A DNA stretch of 64,000 bases from an uncultured Eubacterium sp. (GTDB lineage: Bacteria > Bacillota > Clostridia > Lachnospirales > Lachnospiraceae). Under the pieces are notes generated by a model. That model was given only the letters and a program-made list of their open reading frames with translations, was not told the origin of the DNA and did not search any database. The position numbers and the translations under genes are program-made. Below, piece after piece: positions 25,451 to 31,367 of this stretch. The DNA lies in contig CAJTZN010000013.1 of the NCBI GenBank assembly GCA_910584065.1, positions 1-64,000 on the forward strand, read 5' to 3'. Position 1 is the stretch's first letter; each line of letters starts with the position of its first letter.

Positions 25451-25536
25451 TGTTTAACAGATAAGGGTTGTTTAACAGATAGGGCTTGTTTGGCGGACAG
25501 GGTTGTTTGGCAGACAGGCCTGTTTGGCAAATGCAG
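25451..25536 (+). repeat. Five degenerate tandem units, 16-18 bp, before the alpha-galactosidase gene
   Basis: Units start TGTTT at 25451, 25469, 25487, 25504 and 25521. The pattern is TGTTTRRCRGAYAGGG, with units 1-2 reading AACAGAT and units 3-4 reading GGCRGACAGG. They fill most of the 125-nt gap between pyrE and the GH36 gene. No promoter or terminator stands out in them. Confidence 0.78.
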
Positions 25537-25564
25537 TTTGAGTGGATGAGAAATGGAGGAGAGT

Positions 25565-27727
25565 ATGGGCGAGTCAGTGGATCGGGAACTATTGAGCAAG
25601 TTTGACTTTGGGGATATGCAGCTGCGGTATTATCTGGAGACGGAAAAGCGGCGGGTTGTATTTAGCGTTGTTCCGCTGCATATGGAGCGGGAGATCAGGG
25701 AGTACAAGTTTTCGCGGGGGGACAGCATGGTACAGTACAAGGTTTTGGGCGATGCGTATCCGGCCAGCTATGTGGGCGGCGTCACCATGCACAATAGCGG
25801 TACGACGGCGGAGCATGTTTCGTATGAACGCCAGGAGGTACGGGACAGGGACGGTGGGGAAACCGAAGTCCGTACGTATCTGCGGGATGAGCGGGGATAT
25901 GAGATCTGCCACATCGTCCGCTGGCGGCCGGGGGACGAGTATTTCGAGTGTCATAGCGAGTTTCGCAATGACTCGGATCAGGACGTCACGCTGGAAAATC
26001 TCACGAGTTTTTGTATCAATGAGATCACGCCGTTTCAAAAAGGGGATGCGCGGAACACGATGGTGCTGCACCGCATCCGCTCGAAGTGGAGCCAGGAAGG
26101 AAGGCTGGTCAGCGAGAGCATCGAGGATCTGCAGCTGGAGCCGTCCTGGTGTCTCTGGTCCCCTCACGCGGAGCGGTTCGGGCAGCTTGGTTCGCAGCCG
26201 GTCAGGAAATATTTTCCGTTTATGGCGGTGGAGGACACGAAAGCCGGCGTCGTGTGGGGCGTGCAGCTTGCCCACGAGGCGTCCTGGCAGATGGAACTGT
26301 ACCGGCGGGACGATGCGCTGGTGATGGATGGCGGACTGGCCGACCGCGAATTTGGACACTGGATGAAAACGATCGAGCCGGGTGGGACATTTACCACGCC
26401 GACTGCCATCGTATCTGTTTTTCAGGGGAGTGTGGATCTTCTCTGCCAGCGTCTGGCGACGGCGGCGAAACGGTGTGTGGAAGCCGGTCCGGAGTCGGAG
26501 CAGGAACTTCCGATCCTCTTCAATGAGTACTGTACGACGTGGGGGCTTCCGTCCCATGAAAACATCAAGGGGATCCTGGAGGCCATCAAGGACAAGCCGA
26601 TCCGCTATTTTGTCGTGGACTGCGGCTGGTTTGTCGAAGAGGGTGTGGACTGGTCGGTCAGTATGGGCGACTATGTCCCCTCGGACCGATTATTTCCAAA
26701 AGGAATGAAACATACGGCGGATATGATTCGGCAGTACGGGATGAAGCCGGGCATCTGGTTTGAGATCGACAACGTCGGGCACCGTTCCCACGCGTTTTCC
26801 GATCACGAGGAACATCTGTTGAAGCGCGACGGTTATACGCTTACCACGGAAACCAGACGTTTTTGGGATATGCGTGATCCCTGGGTGCAGGAGCATCTGG
26901 CGGAGCTAGTGATCGGCCGGCTCAAGGAGTGCGGGTTTGAATATATGAAAATGGATTATAATGAGACGATCGGCATCGGCTGCGACGGCGCGGAGTCGCT
27001 CGGCGAGGGGCTGCGGCAGCAGATGGAGGCGTCCATGGCGTTCATCGAGCGTGTTAAGCGGGAAGTGCCGGGCATTATCCTGGAAAATTGCGCGTCGGGC
27101 GGGCATAAACTGGAGCCGCTCATGATGCGTCTGTGCAGCATGGCTTCGTTTTCCGACGCCCATGAATGCGAGGAGATACCGCTGATCGCGGCCAACTTAC
27201 ACCGCTGTATCCTGCCGTCTCAGAGCCAGATCTGGGCGGTGATACGAAAGGAGTACGATACGAAGCGCATTTCGTACATAATGGCCAGCACATTTCTCGG
27301 AAGGATGTGCCTGTCTGGGGATGTGACGGAACTGAATGAGGAACAGTGGCGTGTGATCGATGAAGCGATGGCATTTTACCAGAACGCTGCGCCGGTGATC
27401 AAAAACGGGGTCACGTATTTTCACGGGGAAAAGCTGCCGAGCGACCGCCATCCACAGGGATGGCAGGGCATCGTACGCAAATCGAAAGAGGATGGCGCCA
27501 CGCTTGTGGTCGTCCACACGTTTGCCGGTCCGTGTCCGGAAACGATACGGATTGAACTTCCGGACGGGTGCGGCGATCAAGTGACGCAGGTGTATTCGTA
27601 CCGGGAGCAGGCGGTGACGGTCGACTGCGGAGCGGATTGCGGTTCGGATCGCAGGACGGGCTGCAGGGCGCTTGTCATCGACCGTGTAACGGAGTGGGAA
27701 GGAATCGGGATTTATCTGACTTCGTAA
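25565..27727 (+). CDS. Alpha-galactosidase, glycoside hydrolase family 36
   Basis: It hydrolyses terminal alpha-1,6-linked galactose from raffinose-type oligosaccharides or galactomannan. The 720-residue protein has the GH36 layout: N-terminal beta-supersandwich (about 1-320), a TIM barrel with VVDCGWF and the nucleophile Asp in YMKMDYNETIG (about 463), the acid/base Asp in SFSDAHECEE (about 530), and a C-terminal beta domain. The acid/base loop is not the common SDNTD, so a divergent subgroup or a related alpha-glycosidase is possible. There is no signal peptide, so it acts on imported sugar. GGAGGAG lies just before ATG 25565. No sugar transporter or regulator is adjacent. It ends before a clear terminator. 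Confidence 0.86.
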   Translation: MGESVDRELLSKFDFGDMQLRYYLETEKRRVVFSVVPLHMEREIREYKFSRGDSMVQYKVLGDAYPASYVGGVTMHNSGTTAEHVSYERQEVRDRDGGETEVRTYLRDERGYEICHIVRWRPGDEYFECHSEFRNDSDQDVTLENLTSFCINEITPFQKGDARNTMVLHRIRSKWSQEGRLVSESIEDLQLEPSWCLWSPHAERFGQLGSQPVRKYFPFMAVEDTKAGVVWGVQLAHEASWQMELYRRDDALVMDGGLADREFGHWMKTIEPGGTFTTPTAIVSVFQGSVDLLCQRLATAAKRCVEAGPESEQELPILFNEYCTTWGLPSHENIKGILEAIKDKPIRYFVVDCGWFVEEGVDWSVSMGDYVPSDRLFPKGMKHTADMIRQYGMKPGIWFEIDNVGHRSHAFSDHEEHLLKRDGYTLTTETRRFWDMRDPWVQEHLAELVIGRLKECGFEYMKMDYNETIGIGCDGAESLGEGLRQQMEASMAFIERVKREVPGIILENCASGGHKLEPLMMRLCSMASFSDAHECEEIPLIAANLHRCILPSQSQIWAVIRKEYDTKRISYIMASTFLGRMCLSGDVTELNEEQWRVIDEAMAFYQNAAPVIKNGVTYFHGEKLPSDRHPQGWQGIVRKSKEDGATLVVVHTFAGPCPETIRIELPDGCGDQVTQVYSYREQAVTVDCGADCGSDRRTGCRALVIDRVTEWEGIGIYLTS

Positions 27728-27785
27728 GACGGGAAACGTTTTGCGGGGCAGGAAATAGGGAGCTGGAGATGGGGAAGCAGATCTT

Positions 27786-27820
27786 AAAAGGTGCGCGTTT
27801 TATCGCCGCACCTTTTTTTA
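27786..27820 (+). terminator. Intrinsic terminator after the GH36 gene
   Basis: AAAAGGTGCG (27786-27795) pairs fully with CGCACCTTTT (27807-27816) around an 11-nt loop, and the T run continues to 27819. Confidence 0.85.
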
Positions 27821-27862
27821 GCTCACAGGTATGAAGATGGTTAATTTTGGGCATAACAAAAA

Positions 27863-27891
27863 TGCAACATTTGTATATAAAATGTTGCATT
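27863..27891 (+). repeat. Left inverted repeat of the recombinase cassette
   Basis: A near-palindrome, AATGCAACAT paired with ATGTTGCATT and followed by a T run on both strands. It could therefore also terminate recombinase transcription (minus strand) after 27956. Confidence 0.8.
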
Positions 27892-27955
27892 TTTTGTTTG
27901 ACATAATATATATCGGAACGTCAAAAGAATACTTAACCCCTTTTCTAAAAAATAT

Positions 27956-28537
27956 TTATAAAAAAGTTTTCAGATAGACTTCATCTTTTTCCAATTGGTC
28001 GATACAGAGATATTTTTTTGTGATATCGTAGGAGGAATGATTATAGATATTCATCAGGAGCGCCGGCTGGAAGCCATTTCGCCATGCGTGGTAACCAAAT
28101 GTTTTGCGCAGGGAGTGGCAGCTGACGTGGTGATCCAGTCCACACGATTCAGCAGCTTTTTTTATGATGCGGTAAGCCTGTGAGCGGCTGATATTTTCAT
28201 GTGGTGATTTTTGGCTTGTGAAGATGAAGTTATTTTCTTCGTATGTTTTCAGCGATTTGCGGTATAGTTCCAATGCTTCCTGTAAGGGAGCATTGATTGC
28301 AAGTACATTTTTTTTTCTCGTCTTTTTTTCAATGATGGATATGTGTTCCCGGTATTTTCGTTTTTGAATATTGTAAACATCTTTCCAGCGGAGGGACAGA
28401 ATGTCTCCAATCCGCAGGGCGGAGTTAAGTCCCAGCACAATAAGTGCGTAATTTCGTGGTTTGTATTCAATGTCTCTGTAGTAATTTCGAAATTGTTCTA
28501 ATTTCCCTTTGCTTTTAATCGGTACTGTTGTTCCCAT
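27956..28537 (-). CDS. Tyrosine recombinase, catalytic domain only
   Basis: A 193-residue site-specific recombinase of the phage-integrase family. It has the first catalytic Arg in NSALRIGDILSLRW, the HxxR box as HSLRKTFGYH, the following His in YNHSSYDITKKY and the nucleophile Tyr in KKYLCID. The N-terminal SAM-like core-binding domain of full integrases is missing or reduced to about 20 residues, as in FimB/FimE-like inversion enzymes, which are also about 200 residues. The start is ATG 28537, 8 nt after GAAGG on the minus strand; ATG 28543 is an alternative. It is enclosed by 29-bp inverted repeats and is AT-richer than its neighbours. No other mobile gene is adjacent. Confidence 0.88.
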   Translation of the reverse strand: MGTTVPIKSKGKLEQFRNYYRDIEYKPRNYALIVLGLNSALRIGDILSLRWKDVYNIQKRKYREHISIIEKKTRKKNVLAINAPLQEALELYRKSLKTYEENNFIFTSQKSPHENISRSQAYRIIKKAAESCGLDHHVSCHSLRKTFGYHAWRNGFQPALLMNIYNHSSYDITKKYLCIDQLEKDEVYLKTFL

Positions 28538-28594
28538 TATCATAACCTTCTTTCCTTGTATAGTGTCGTTATTACCTAAAAGTATACTACAGAT

Positions 28595-28623
28595 AATGCA
28601 ACTTTCTATATACAAATGTTGCA
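28595..28623 (-). repeat. Right inverted repeat of the recombinase cassette
   Basis: In reverse complement this matches the left repeat at 27 of 29 positions, including an uninterrupted 17-bp match. It lies in the upstream region of the recombinase gene and ends 60 nt before the csrA start. Confidence 0.8.
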
Positions 28624-28633
28624 AAAAAGGAAA

Positions 28634-28679
28634 TGAAAGGCAAGGAGGTCAAATGACCTCGTGAAAGGCAAGGAGGTCA
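28634..28679 (+). repeat. Duplicated ribosome-binding segment before csrA
   Basis: The 18-mer TGAAAGGCAAGGAGGTCA occurs at 28634-28651 and 28662-28679 (28-nt period). GAGGTCA of the first copy can pair with TGACCTC (28654-28660). Each copy holds AAGGAGG; only the second is at normal distance from the csrA ATG. Confidence 0.85.
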
Positions 28680-28683
28680 TCAT

Positions 28684-28923
28684 ATGCTTCGATTATCGGT
28701 GAGTACAGAAGAATACCTGATGCTGGGTGATAATATCAAGATTGTTTTTTTGGGAGGAAGCAACCATCATCTACGGCTTATGATCGATGCGCCGAAGGAC
28801 GTAAATATCGTGAGGAGCACCGTGCTTGAAAAGAGGAACCCTGAATTAAAAGAAAATTCCCCGTCGTATTATGCGGAGCCGAATGTGCCGGAGAGATACA
28901 GGAAGAAACGGCAGAAGAAGTAA
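28684..28923 (+). CDS. csrA: Divergent CsrA homologue (carbon storage regulator)
   Basis: CsrA is a small dimeric RNA-binding protein; in Bacillus subtilis it represses flagellin translation. This 79-residue protein aligns along the CsrA fold (YLMLGDNIKIVFLG, LRLMIDAPKDVNIVR). Leu4 and the conserved Arg corresponding to Arg44 (in NIVRSTV) are kept, but the first strand reads MLRLSVS instead of MLxLTRK, so the RNA-contact Arg6 is lost. A basic tail after about residue 55 (RYRKKRQKK) makes it longer than usual and may replace that contact. The ATG follows the second of two duplicated AAGGAGG sites. Flagellin follows 190 nt downstream. fliW, the usual antagonist gene, is not in the window. Confidence 0.8.
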   Translation: MLRLSVSTEEYLMLGDNIKIVFLGGSNHHLRLMIDAPKDVNIVRSTVLEKRNPELKENSPSYYAEPNVPERYRKKRQKK

Positions 28924-28928
28924 CTATT

Positions 28929-29048
28929 GTGCCAATTGACGGATGGGATTTCACTAAACCAGATAGTAACCGGGAGGGAATCAGGTTGTATTGCCGGGCC
29001 CGCGAGGCAGCCGGATCCTTTCTCGGATATTATAAAAAGCATAAATAA
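28929..29048 (+). CDS. Candidate small protein between csrA and flagellin
   Basis: An open frame of 39 codons from GTG 28929, five nt after the csrA stop, ending at TAA 29046-29048. It reads VPIDGWDFTKPDSNREGIRL and continues to GYYKKHK. The composition is protein-like and the frame continues open upstream inside the csrA tail, so it may be translationally coupled or be the remnant of an older reading frame. There is no strong ribosome-binding site; GAAGAAG is the nearest purine stretch. No family was recognised. Confidence 0.3.
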   Translation: MPIDGWDFTKPDSNREGIRLYCRAREAAGSFLGYYKKHK

Positions 29049-29050
29049 TA

Positions 29051-29074
29051 CTGCTGCAAAAGGATTTGTGGCAG
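29051..29074 (+). promoter_or_regulatory. Hairpin with AGGA loop in the flagellin leader (possible CsrA site)
   Basis: CTGCTGCAAA (29051-29060) can pair with TTTGTGGCAG (29065-29074), with two G-U pairs, leaving AGGA (29061-29064) as the loop. CsrA prefers GGA in a hairpin loop. A second GGA lies in the flagellin ribosome-binding site CAAGGAGG (29097-29104). The two sites are about 38 nt apart, similar in arrangement to the two CsrA sites known in the Bacillus hag leader. Confidence 0.55.
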
Positions 29075-29112
29075 AAAAGTCGAAAAGACGTTAAAACAAG
29101 GAGGTAAGTATT

Positions 29113-29928
29113 ATGATTATTCAACACAACATTACATCAATGAACGCTAACAGACAGTTAGGTCTCGTAGGAGGCAATCTGGCAAAAGCAACAGAGAAGC
29201 TTGCCAGCGGATACCGTGTAAATCGTGCAGCGGACGACGCAGCAGGCTTGGCGATTTCTGAGAAGATGAGAGCGCAGGTTCGCGGCCTGAACCGTGCATC
29301 GGACAACGCGCAGGATGGTATTTCAATGATTCAGACTGCTGAAGGTGCGATGGAGCAGCAGGACGCAATCCTGCAGAGAGCAAGGGAACTTGTTGTTCAG
29401 GCATCGAACAGTGGTGTATTGAACAAGGGAGATGCGGATGACGACTTCCAGAAGATCAACGATGAGTTGGAGAAACTCGGCGAAGAGTTCACCCGGATCA
29501 ATACGGATACAGAGTTCAACAAGAAAAAACTGTTGGACGGCAGTTATGCCGGCCAGTACCTTCAGATCGGTGCAAACGAGGCACAGGGCCTTACGGTGGA
29601 TATCTCTGAGGTTACATGGGGTGATTATCAGGTTACGGAAGATGGTTCGGGTAACTCCGGATTACTGACGACGATTGATGCCAAACTGGAAGAGGTAAAT
29701 ACACAGCGTTCCAAACTTGGTGCGATCCAGAACCGTTTGGAGTATGCAGTGAAAGTGGATGACAACTCCGCAGAAAACCTGCAGTCCGCTGAGTCCCGTA
29801 TCCGTGATACTGATATGGCAGATGAGATGACGAGATTCTCGAAAGAGAGCATTCTCCAGCAGGCAGCTACATCCATGCTTGCTCAGGCAAATCAGGCAAA
29901 TCAGGGCGTACTTTCCCTGTTGCAGTAA
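29113..29928 (+). CDS. hag: Flagellin (short, D0/D1 only)
   Basis: The filament subunit of the flagellum, exported by the flagellar type III apparatus. The 271-residue protein has the conserved N-terminal D0/D1 (MIIQHNITSMNANRQLG, ASGYRVNRAADDAAGLAISEKM) and C-terminal D1/D0 (ESRIRDTDMADEM, QQAATSMLAQANQANQGVLSLLQ), with only a short central part and no D2/D3 domains. The segment ILQRARELVVQ corresponds to the D1 helix that TLR5 recognises in other flagellins. AAGGAGG lies 8 nt before the ATG, and the leader has a CsrA-like hairpin. No other flagellar gene is in the window. A sigma-D type promoter was looked for and not found. Confidence 0.96.
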   Translation: MIIQHNITSMNANRQLGLVGGNLAKATEKLASGYRVNRAADDAAGLAISEKMRAQVRGLNRASDNAQDGISMIQTAEGAMEQQDAILQRARELVVQASNSGVLNKGDADDDFQKINDELEKLGEEFTRINTDTEFNKKKLLDGSYAGQYLQIGANEAQGLTVDISEVTWGDYQVTEDGSGNSGLLTTIDAKLEEVNTQRSKLGAIQNRLEYAVKVDDNSAENLQSAESRIRDTDMADEMTRFSKESILQQAATSMLAQANQANQGVLSLLQ

Positions 29929-29938
29929 AGAGCACATA

Positions 29939-29976
29939 CAGCCGGGCGGCGTAGCTTTCAGCATACTGCCCGGCTG
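29939..29976 (+). terminator. GC-rich hairpin after flagellin, without a T run
   Basis: CAGCCGGGC (29939-29947) pairs fully with GCCCGGCTG (29968-29976). GAAAGG rather than a T run follows. It may stabilise the 3' end of the abundant flagellin message or act as a weak terminator before the gene at 29994. Confidence 0.5.
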
Positions 29977-29993
29977 GAAAGGCGGGAACATTC

Positions 29994-30542
29994 ATGGAAC
30001 AGGATCAGGAAAAAAATGTGGAGCGTTCATCTTCTGGACGGAATAAGTGGATTGTCCCGCTGGTTATCGCAGTTATAGTGCTTGCAGCCGGCTGTGCCGT
30101 TCTCTTCTTATGGAGATCAAAAGACAAAGCGGAGGACGATGGCGGGAAGATTGGCTATGATACGGATGCTGTTGTAATGACGGACGAGGATGAACTTCAA
30201 AAGCTGGTAGACGAAATGAATAAAAACGAAGGGGAGATTTCCCTTGAGTATAAAAATGTCGCTACTAGCCAGAATGGTACTGATTTTGACTGCTACATCG
30301 TCAATTCAGCCAAAAACAAGTACGACATGTATATAGGACTATATACGGATGTTGAGTATACGCAGGAGTTGTATTTGTCAAAACTCATGAAGCCGGGTTC
30401 TGGCATTCAAAATTTTCATTGTGAGAAAAAGATTGAACCGGGAACCCACGATGTCGTCTTGGTTTACACGTTTGTAGAAAATGATCATGAGACCATCCAT
30501 TCGCAGACAAACGTAACCTATACGTTAAATGTGGTGGAATAG
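29994..30542 (+). CDS. Membrane-anchored protein of unknown function (surface cluster gene 1)
   Basis: A 182-residue protein with a short charged cytosolic start, one membrane helix (about residues 20-40, WIVPLVIAVIVLAAGCAVLF) and an extracellular domain. The second half reads like a beta-sandwich: CYIVNSAKNKYDMYIGLYTD, then LYLSKLMKPGSGIQN and EPGTHDVVLVYTFVE. No enzyme motif or known family could be named with certainty. The same strand carries two further surface proteins immediately downstream, 33 nt and 123 nt apart, so a joint function is likely. The ATG is preceded by GGCGGGA, a weak site. Confidence 0.7.
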   Translation: MEQDQEKNVERSSSGRNKWIVPLVIAVIVLAAGCAVLFLWRSKDKAEDDGGKIGYDTDAVVMTDEDELQKLVDEMNKNEGEISLEYKNVATSQNGTDFDCYIVNSAKNKYDMYIGLYTDVEYTQELYLSKLMKPGSGIQNFHCEKKIEPGTHDVVLVYTFVENDHETIHSQTNVTYTLNVVE

Positions 30543-30575
30543 GTCATCAAATTTAAATTTAGGAGGTAATGTATT

Positions 30576-31244
30576 ATGAAAAAGAAACTTTTATCTTTAG
30601 CATTGGCAGGAGCACTTACACTTTCAGCAAGTTCAGTAGCTTTTGCAGCAGACACAGCAATCACTACACCGACCGATGGGGCATATTCAAGTTCCGTTGA
30701 GGCAACTGGTGAAACAAAAGTTCCTACGATTAACATTTCATTGTCGGATACGGCAGGTAAGAAAGTAGGTCTGAATCCATATCAGTTAAAATTTACGTCA
30801 GGCGGTGTTACCGATGGCACAGACCAGATCGTAAATAAGGAAGAGACGATTACGAACGCCAGTGATGTGAAGATTAAAGTCAACGCAACCACAACGGCAA
30901 CGGTTCCGAGTGGCAGTGAGGCAGTTGTGGCTACTGCTGCTTTGAAAGGAACAGAGACAACGAAATCTATTTTTGCATATCTGCAGATTGATAAGGGAGC
31001 TACTGTTACGAAGGCAGACTACAATGCAAAGACTGCTAATCAGCTTGCGTTCGCAACAAAAGCAACGACGAAAAAAGCAATGGTTACGCTGGATGATTCA
31101 ACGGGAGCAGATAAGGTAGCAACTTATAAGATTTTTGGTAACGTTGCACCGAATCCGGCTAAGGCTTGGGCATCAACAGATACAGTGGATTTCAAGATTG
31201 TATACCAGTTCGAGCCAGTTGTGAACACACCGGCAACACCGTGA
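30576..31244 (+). CDS. Secreted beta-rich protein of unknown function (surface cluster gene 2)
   Basis: A 222-residue exported protein with a classical signal peptide (about 1-25, cleavage after AFA). The mature protein is Thr/Ala/Lys-rich and low in aromatic residues. It contains GLNPYQLKFTSGG, then QIVNKEETITNASDVKIKV, a layout like secreted camelysin/WxL-like beta-sandwich proteins that form surface layers or fibres. The same N-P-x-x-L ... N-x-S-D pattern recurs in cluster gene 3. There is no cell-wall anchor, so it could be an assembling subunit. AGGAGG is at good spacing before the ATG. A GC-rich hairpin terminator follows. Function unknown. Confidence 0.72.
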   Translation: MKKKLLSLALAGALTLSASSVAFAADTAITTPTDGAYSSSVEATGETKVPTINISLSDTAGKKVGLNPYQLKFTSGGVTDGTDQIVNKEETITNASDVKIKVNATTTATVPSGSEAVVATAALKGTETTKSIFAYLQIDKGATVTKADYNAKTANQLAFATKATTKKAMVTLDDSTGADKVATYKIFGNVAPNPAKAWASTDTVDFKIVYQFEPVVNTPATP

Positions 31245-31284
31245 TGAGATCACGTTCTGACTTGTAGTTATATTGTGCGATTCA

Positions 31285-31328
31285 TATAGAAAACTGCCCC
31301 GGGGCTGTACCCGGGGTGGTTTTCCTAT
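31285..31328 (+). terminator. Long hairpin terminator after surface cluster gene 2
   Basis: A stem around the CCCCGGG/CCCGGGG core (31297-31303 with 31310-31316) extends through AAAAC/GTTTT to TATAG/CTATA with one bulge. TTTT after the GC stem makes it terminator-like. It may attenuate transcription into the next gene rather than end it. Confidence 0.65.
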
Positions 31329-31367
31329 ATACAGGACAAATAAAGAGAAGAGGGGTGATGACCGGAT

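Larger units (their letters stand above)
27863..28623. mobile_element. Candidate invertible cassette: recombinase gene bounded by 29-bp inverted repeats
   Basis: A 761-bp segment is bounded by 29-bp inverted repeats (27863-27891 and 28595-28623; 27 of 29 positions identical when one is reverse-complemented). Each repeat is itself nearly palindromic, with arms TGCAAC and GTTGCA around a 15-nt A/T-rich centre, which is the shape of a tyrosine-recombinase crossover site. The only gene inside is a tyrosine recombinase. No direct target duplication was evident, so inversion rather than transposition is the favoured idea. csrA and flagellin lie immediately beyond the right repeat. This is inference from structure only. 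Confidence 0.55.

Noticed and set aside
25451..25536. CRISPR array
   Set aside because: The units are directly adjacent, degenerate and only 16-18 bp, with no unique spacers; the same applies at 23738 and 55363.
27898..27930. A promoter pointing into the recombinase cassette from the left (TTGACA at 27898)
   Set aside because: No -10 box occurs at a suitable distance (the next TA-rich hexamers are too close or too far).
28924..29112. Sigma-D flagellar promoter directly before flagellin
   Set aside because: TAAA occurs, but no GCCGATAT-like element follows at 14-16 nt, so a promoter could not be placed; transcription may come from upstream of csrA.
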